Assembly: GCA_003155915.1 (NCBI GenBank)
Contig: PMFA01000017.1
Span: 26,166-90,165, forward strand
Source: Acidimicrobiaceae bacterium
Lineage (GTDB): Bacteria; Actinomycetota; Acidimicrobiia; Acidimicrobiales; RAAP-2
Length of the DNA: 64,000 bases
Direction of reading: 5' to 3'
A model generated the notes under the pieces. That model did no database searches, was not told the DNA's origin, and worked only from the letters and a program-made list of their open reading frames with translations. The position numbers and the translations under genes are program-made. Each line of letters starts with the position of its first letter. Within the stretch, counting starts at the first letter, position 1. Below are positions 61,294 through 64,000 of this stretch, one piece after another.

Positions 61294-62421
61294 GTGAACT
61301 TCTCCACCCGGGCGATCCACGTCGGACAAGAGCCGGACTTAGAGACCGGGGCCGTCAACGTGCCGGTCTATCTCACGTCGACCTACGCCCAAGAGTCCGT
61401 CGGTGTCGTCAAGTTCGCCGACTACGGACGGGGCGACAATCCGACGCGCGCCGCCCTCGAAGCGGTCGTGGCCAGTTTGGAGGTGGCGCAGTTCGCCGTC
61501 GCCTTCTCCTCGGGCCTCTCGGCAACCGACGCGATGTTACGCACGTTGGCGCCGGGCGATCGAGTCATGTTGTCGGCCGACGCCTACGGCGGCACGTATC
61601 GGATGCTCACCAAGATCTTCGGTCCGTGGGGGATCGAGACCGACGTCGTCGACCTCTCGGACATCAGCGCCGTGGAGTCGGCCTGGGGCGAGGGAACGAA
61701 GCTCGTGTGGGCTGAGACGCCGAGCAACCCCTGGTTGCGGATCGCTGACATCGCGGCGTTGGCCGACGTGACCCATCGTCACGGCGCCACGTTGGTCGTG
61801 GACAACACGTTCGCCACGCCCTATCTGCAAACGCCCCTCACCCTCGGCGCCGACGTCGTGATGCACTCGACGACGAAGTACCTCGGAGGGCACTCCGACG
61901 CAATCGGCGGGATGCTCGTCACCAATGACGCCGACGTGGCCGCGCGGGTGAAGTTCTTTCAGTACGCCATCGGAGCCATACCCGGGCCGTTGGATTGCTA
62001 CTTGATCATGCGCGGGATTCGTACGCTCGCGGTGCGCATGGACCGGCACCAAGAGAACGCCGCGAAGGTGGCCGCAATGCTGTCGCGTCACGAGCGGATC
62101 GAGCGAGTCTGGTACCCCGGCCTCGAGACCCACCCGAATCACAAGATTGCCGTGGATCAGATGCGTGGATTCGGTGGGATGGTGAGCGTCGAGGTCGCGG
62201 GTGGTGCCGCGCGCGCCAAAGCCTTCGTCGAAAAGACCAAGGTCTTCACGCTGGCGGAATCACTCGGTGGGGTTGAGAGCCTCATTGAGATACCGGCCCA
62301 GATGACGCACGTGTCAACGAGTGGTTCTCTACTGGAGATCCCGGATAACTTCGTGCGACTCAGCGTCGGCATCGAAGACGCCGACGATCTACTCGAGGAC
62401 CTGCGACAGGCGTTGTCCTAG
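61294..62421 (+). CDS. metB: Cystathionine gamma-lyase/gamma-synthase (Cys/Met metabolism PLP enzyme)
   Basis: A 375-residue PLP enzyme. The PLP Lys195 sits in HSTTKYLGGHSD; the Tyr in YGRGDNPTR near residue 44 and the Asp in VVDNTFATPYLQ near 169 are the typical contacts. Following CBS, a role as gamma-lyase that splits cystathionine to cysteine (reverse transsulfuration) is likely, but the family cannot be divided by eye into lyase and synthase. GTG start at 61294 behind GAAAGGA. It ends only seven bases from the convergent carboxypeptidase gene. Confidence 0.88.
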   Translation: MNFSTRAIHVGQEPDLETGAVNVPVYLTSTYAQESVGVVKFADYGRGDNPTRAALEAVVASLEVAQFAVAFSSGLSATDAMLRTLAPGDRVMLSADAYGGTYRMLTKIFGPWGIETDVVDLSDISAVESAWGEGTKLVWAETPSNPWLRIADIAALADVTHRHGATLVVDNTFATPYLQTPLTLGADVVMHSTTKYLGGHSDAIGGMLVTNDADVAARVKFFQYAIGAIPGPLDCYLIMRGIRTLAVRMDRHQENAAKVAAMLSRHERIERVWYPGLETHPNHKIAVDQMRGFGGMVSVEVAGGAARAKAFVEKTKVFTLAESLGGVESLIEIPAQMTHVSTSGSLLEIPDNFVRLSVGIEDADDLLEDLRQALS

Positions 62422-62428
62422 AGCGACG

Positions 62429-63649
62429 TCAAGGACTGACGTCCGCGGCCGGCCCGGTCCATTCGAGTTGAACGCCCGTGGGCGTACGAACCTGTTTGAT
62501 TGATGGGCGCAGTGAGCGCGAAAGCGCGAGCGCGGCGTCGCCCGCGATGCCCAGTGCGTTTCCACCGTGTTCACCGAGAACGACCGCGTACGTCAAGAAC
62601 GTGTTGGCGCCGATCGTGACCTTGACCGCCATGACGTCACAACCGCCGGCCGGATTCGTGAATCCGGATTTGACGCCCACGACGTTGGCGACACCGATAA
62701 ACGGCGTATAGGAAACGACGACGCCGTTATAGGGGAGTGCTACGTGGGTCAGCGCGACGATTTGATCCACGACTGGCTCGTCCGTCATGAGATTGACGGC
62801 CAACGTCGCTTGCTCGCCGGCGGTCGACTGGTCCCCGGGCGAGATTCCGGTGAGGTCGACGTAGTGCGTTCGCGTCAGTCCCATCTTCCGCGCGTCGGCG
62901 TTCATCACCCGCACGAAGGTGGCCGGACTCCAACCGATGATGCTCTGGAGCAGTTGTGAGTAGTCACCGGCCGAGTGCACGAGCAGTCCGCGAAGCAACG
63001 TCCCTTCGCAAATCTTCTCACCCAACACGATGCGAGCGTTCGACTGTCCGGTCGCGACGTCGTAGTCGTAGAGCGCAACGTCGTGCGCGCTCACGATGAG
63101 ACAGGGACCGCTTGCTTGGAACGTCAGTGGCAGTTGGTGGAGCACGACCCAGACCGTCATCATCTTGGTCAAACTCGCGATGGGAACTCGAGGTTGATAC
63201 GACGACATTGCTGAAACGCAAAGTCGTGGGATGACCACAGCGGCGCTGGCGAGGGTCGGCCAGGCGATCGCCGTGTTCTTGGGAACGGTCGTGGTCGTGG
63301 TGGAGGTCGTCGTGGTCGGCGTCGTCGTAGTTGTCCCTGGGACTGTCGTCGTCGTTGAAGGCATCGTGGTCGTGGTGGAGGTCGTCGTGGTCGTACTCGT
63401 GGTCGTGGTCGAACTTGTGGTCGTGGTCGTACTCGAGGTCGGAGTGGTGCCCGTTGGCAACGTCGTCGTGGTGGTGGTTGGCGATGTAGTGCTGGAGCAC
63501 GAAGTTGGAATCGTCGTCGTCGTCGTGGTGGCGAGCGCCGGTTCGTCGTGGGCCGAAGTGGTCGTCGCCGCAGCCGAAATAACAGTCGTGCTGAGCACCA
63601 AGGAGAGAAGTAGACAGCGTCCTAACCAATGGTGTCTAAGCCGAGTCAT
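62429..63649 (-). CDS. D-Ala-D-Ala carboxypeptidase-like protein with Thr-rich linker
   Basis: A 406-residue exported penicillin-binding protein of family S11. Signal peptide about residues 1-33, then an almost pure Thr/Ser/Pro linker to about residue 124, then the peptidase domain. Motif SxxK reads SLTK (Ser159, Lys162). The second motif, usually SxN, reads S226-A-G228, so the Asn is Gly; the third, KTG, reads KSGFT near 325. The missing Asn may weaken activity. The linker should cross the thick wall layer; it is rich in glycosylation-prone Thr. Confidence 0.8.
   Translation of the reverse strand: MTRLRHHWLGRCLLLSLVLSTTVISAAATTTSAHDEPALATTTTTTIPTSCSSTTSPTTTTTTLPTGTTPTSSTTTTTSSTTTTSTTTTTSTTTTMPSTTTTVPGTTTTTPTTTTSTTTTTVPKNTAIAWPTLASAAVVIPRLCVSAMSSYQPRVPIASLTKMMTVWVVLHQLPLTFQASGPCLIVSAHDVALYDYDVATGQSNARIVLGEKICEGTLLRGLLVHSAGDYSQLLQSIIGWSPATFVRVMNADARKMGLTRTHYVDLTGISPGDQSTAGEQATLAVNLMTDEPVVDQIVALTHVALPYNGVVVSYTPFIGVANVVGVKSGFTNPAGGCDVMAVKVTIGANTFLTYAVVLGEHGGNALGIAGDAALALSRSLRPSIKQVRTPTGVQLEWTGPAADVSP
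63280..63530 (-). repeat. Low-complexity Thr/Ser codon repeat
   Basis: Within the carboxypeptidase-like gene, about 250 bases are made of ACG/ACC/ACT triplets (GTC/GTG on the plus strand), coding the Thr-rich linker. The opposite strand gives a Val-rich open frame (63231-63656) that is an artefact of this repeat. Confidence 0.8.
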
Positions 63650-63928
63650 CCAGTGAATTTACAACGCATCGCGACCGACCCCTGGATCAGTGACTTCGCT
63701 TCGTTCGTCGGATGTTGACGAGATCCTTGAGAATGACTCACTGTCCGGTTCGAGCGCCGTGGGGAGACGATGGGCGACACATTGTCGCTGCATCAAAGAG
63801 AATTGCTCGGCTGAAGTGGTTTTTGGCGTGAAGAGCTATGAATCTCGTTACCTTATAAACAGGTGAGAAGTGTCCTCTGGGTGACCAGTTGATGGTTTAA
63901 TCGACCTCGGCGTACTTAGAGTGTTCTT
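63650..63928. other. Intergenic region at the window end
   Basis: 279 bases without a visible gene, moderately AT-rich. A weak promoter-like pair for the last gene is TTGATG (63889-63894), 18 bases, TACTTA (63913-63918). The upstream part should also contain the promoter of the carboxypeptidase-like gene. Confidence 0.35.
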
Positions 63929-64000
63929 ATGTCCAATCAAAAGCGCCTCATTCAAGTCGTCTCCGGCCTCGTTGTGGTCGCCCTGATCATCGTCGTAATT
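63929..64000 (+). CDS. Start of a membrane protein gene, cut by the window end
   Basis: The ATG at 63929 opens a frame that continues to the last base, giving MSNQKRLIQVVSG and then a hydrophobic stretch (LVVVALIIVVI). It looks like a short cytoplasmic start followed by a membrane helix or signal. Nothing more can be said because only 24 codons are in the window. Confidence 0.5.
   Translation, partial: MSNQKRLIQVVSGLVVVALIIVVI

Noticed and set aside
63280-63530. Possible CRISPR-like or tandem repeat array
   Set aside because: The repeat is triplet-based, in frame with a coding sequence, without spacers.
63231-63656. Val-rich 141-codon open frame
   Set aside because: Reverse reading of the Thr-rich linker repeat; low complexity only.

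Overview
The window reads as chromosomal DNA from a high-GC actinobacterium. Coding density is high, many genes overlap by ATGA or GTGA, GTG starts are common, there are PadR-, TetR- and ECF-type regulators, and secreted proteins have Thr-rich or Ig-like parts. Secreted proteins built from paired-cysteine repeats and the general gene mix suggest the class Acidimicrobiia, but that is inference; no rRNA, tRNA or other marker gene is present. I see no phage, transposon, CRISPR array or tRNA.

Layout. 0.2-9.2 kb: a small membrane protein, a UvrD-like helicase, a DHA2-type exporter, a PAS-PAS-PAS-EAL protein with a possible coupled leader ORF, a winged-helix regulator, a class II aldolase-like enzyme, and an SDR/MarR pair driven by a near-consensus promoter that seems to give a leaderless mRNA. 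9.5-18.2 kb: a Tat-type esterase and a six-gene, fully overlapping operon for a membrane complex of the group 4 hydrogenase/complex I type. Its large subunit has lost all four cysteines that hold the NiFe centre (Ser, Ser, Ser, Ala instead), while the NuoB-like subunit keeps its cluster cysteines and the antiporter-like subunits look intact. 18.4-31.3 kb: a tyrosine phosphatase, a NifX-like protein, a PadR/PASTA pair, a large Gly-rich Ig-like surface protein, peptidase E, a nucleoside phosphorylase, and an ECF sigma factor coupled to a membrane protein that joins a SecD P1-like domain to a repeat domain; a second secreted protein next to it is made of the same repeats. 31.5-37.3 kb: two methyltransferases, a divergent pair of secreted BNR-type proteins and a small secreted protein.

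37.3-42.3 kb is a catabolic island for uronic or aldaric acids: uronate dehydrogenase, glucarate dehydratase, a keto-deoxy-glucarate-type aldolase and tartronate semialdehyde reductase form a complete route from a uronate to pyruvate plus glycerate, with one unrecognised protein encoded between the first two by overlapping genes. A strong hairpin separates it from a TetR/exporter operon that carries two matching operator-like palindromes at its promoter. 44.9-48.4 kb holds a small Cys-containing protein followed by a perfect hairpin, a quinone oxidoreductase, an epimerase-like protein and a secreted hydrolase.

48.7-54.9 kb is a cell-envelope cluster: ECF sigma and zinc-finger anti-sigma, two secreted COG4315-type proteins, a fatty-acid/sterol-hydroxylase-type di-iron enzyme, DoxX, an isoprenylcysteine-methyltransferase-type protein and small membrane proteins. 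The rest has a beta-carbonic anhydrase, a cation exporter, a PrmC-like methyltransferase without the usual Asn, a Gfo/Idh/MocA oxidoreductase, a flippase-like protein, the transsulfuration pair CBS and cystathionine lyase/synthase, a Thr-rich D-Ala-D-Ala carboxypeptidase-like protein, and the first 24 codons of a gene cut by the window end.
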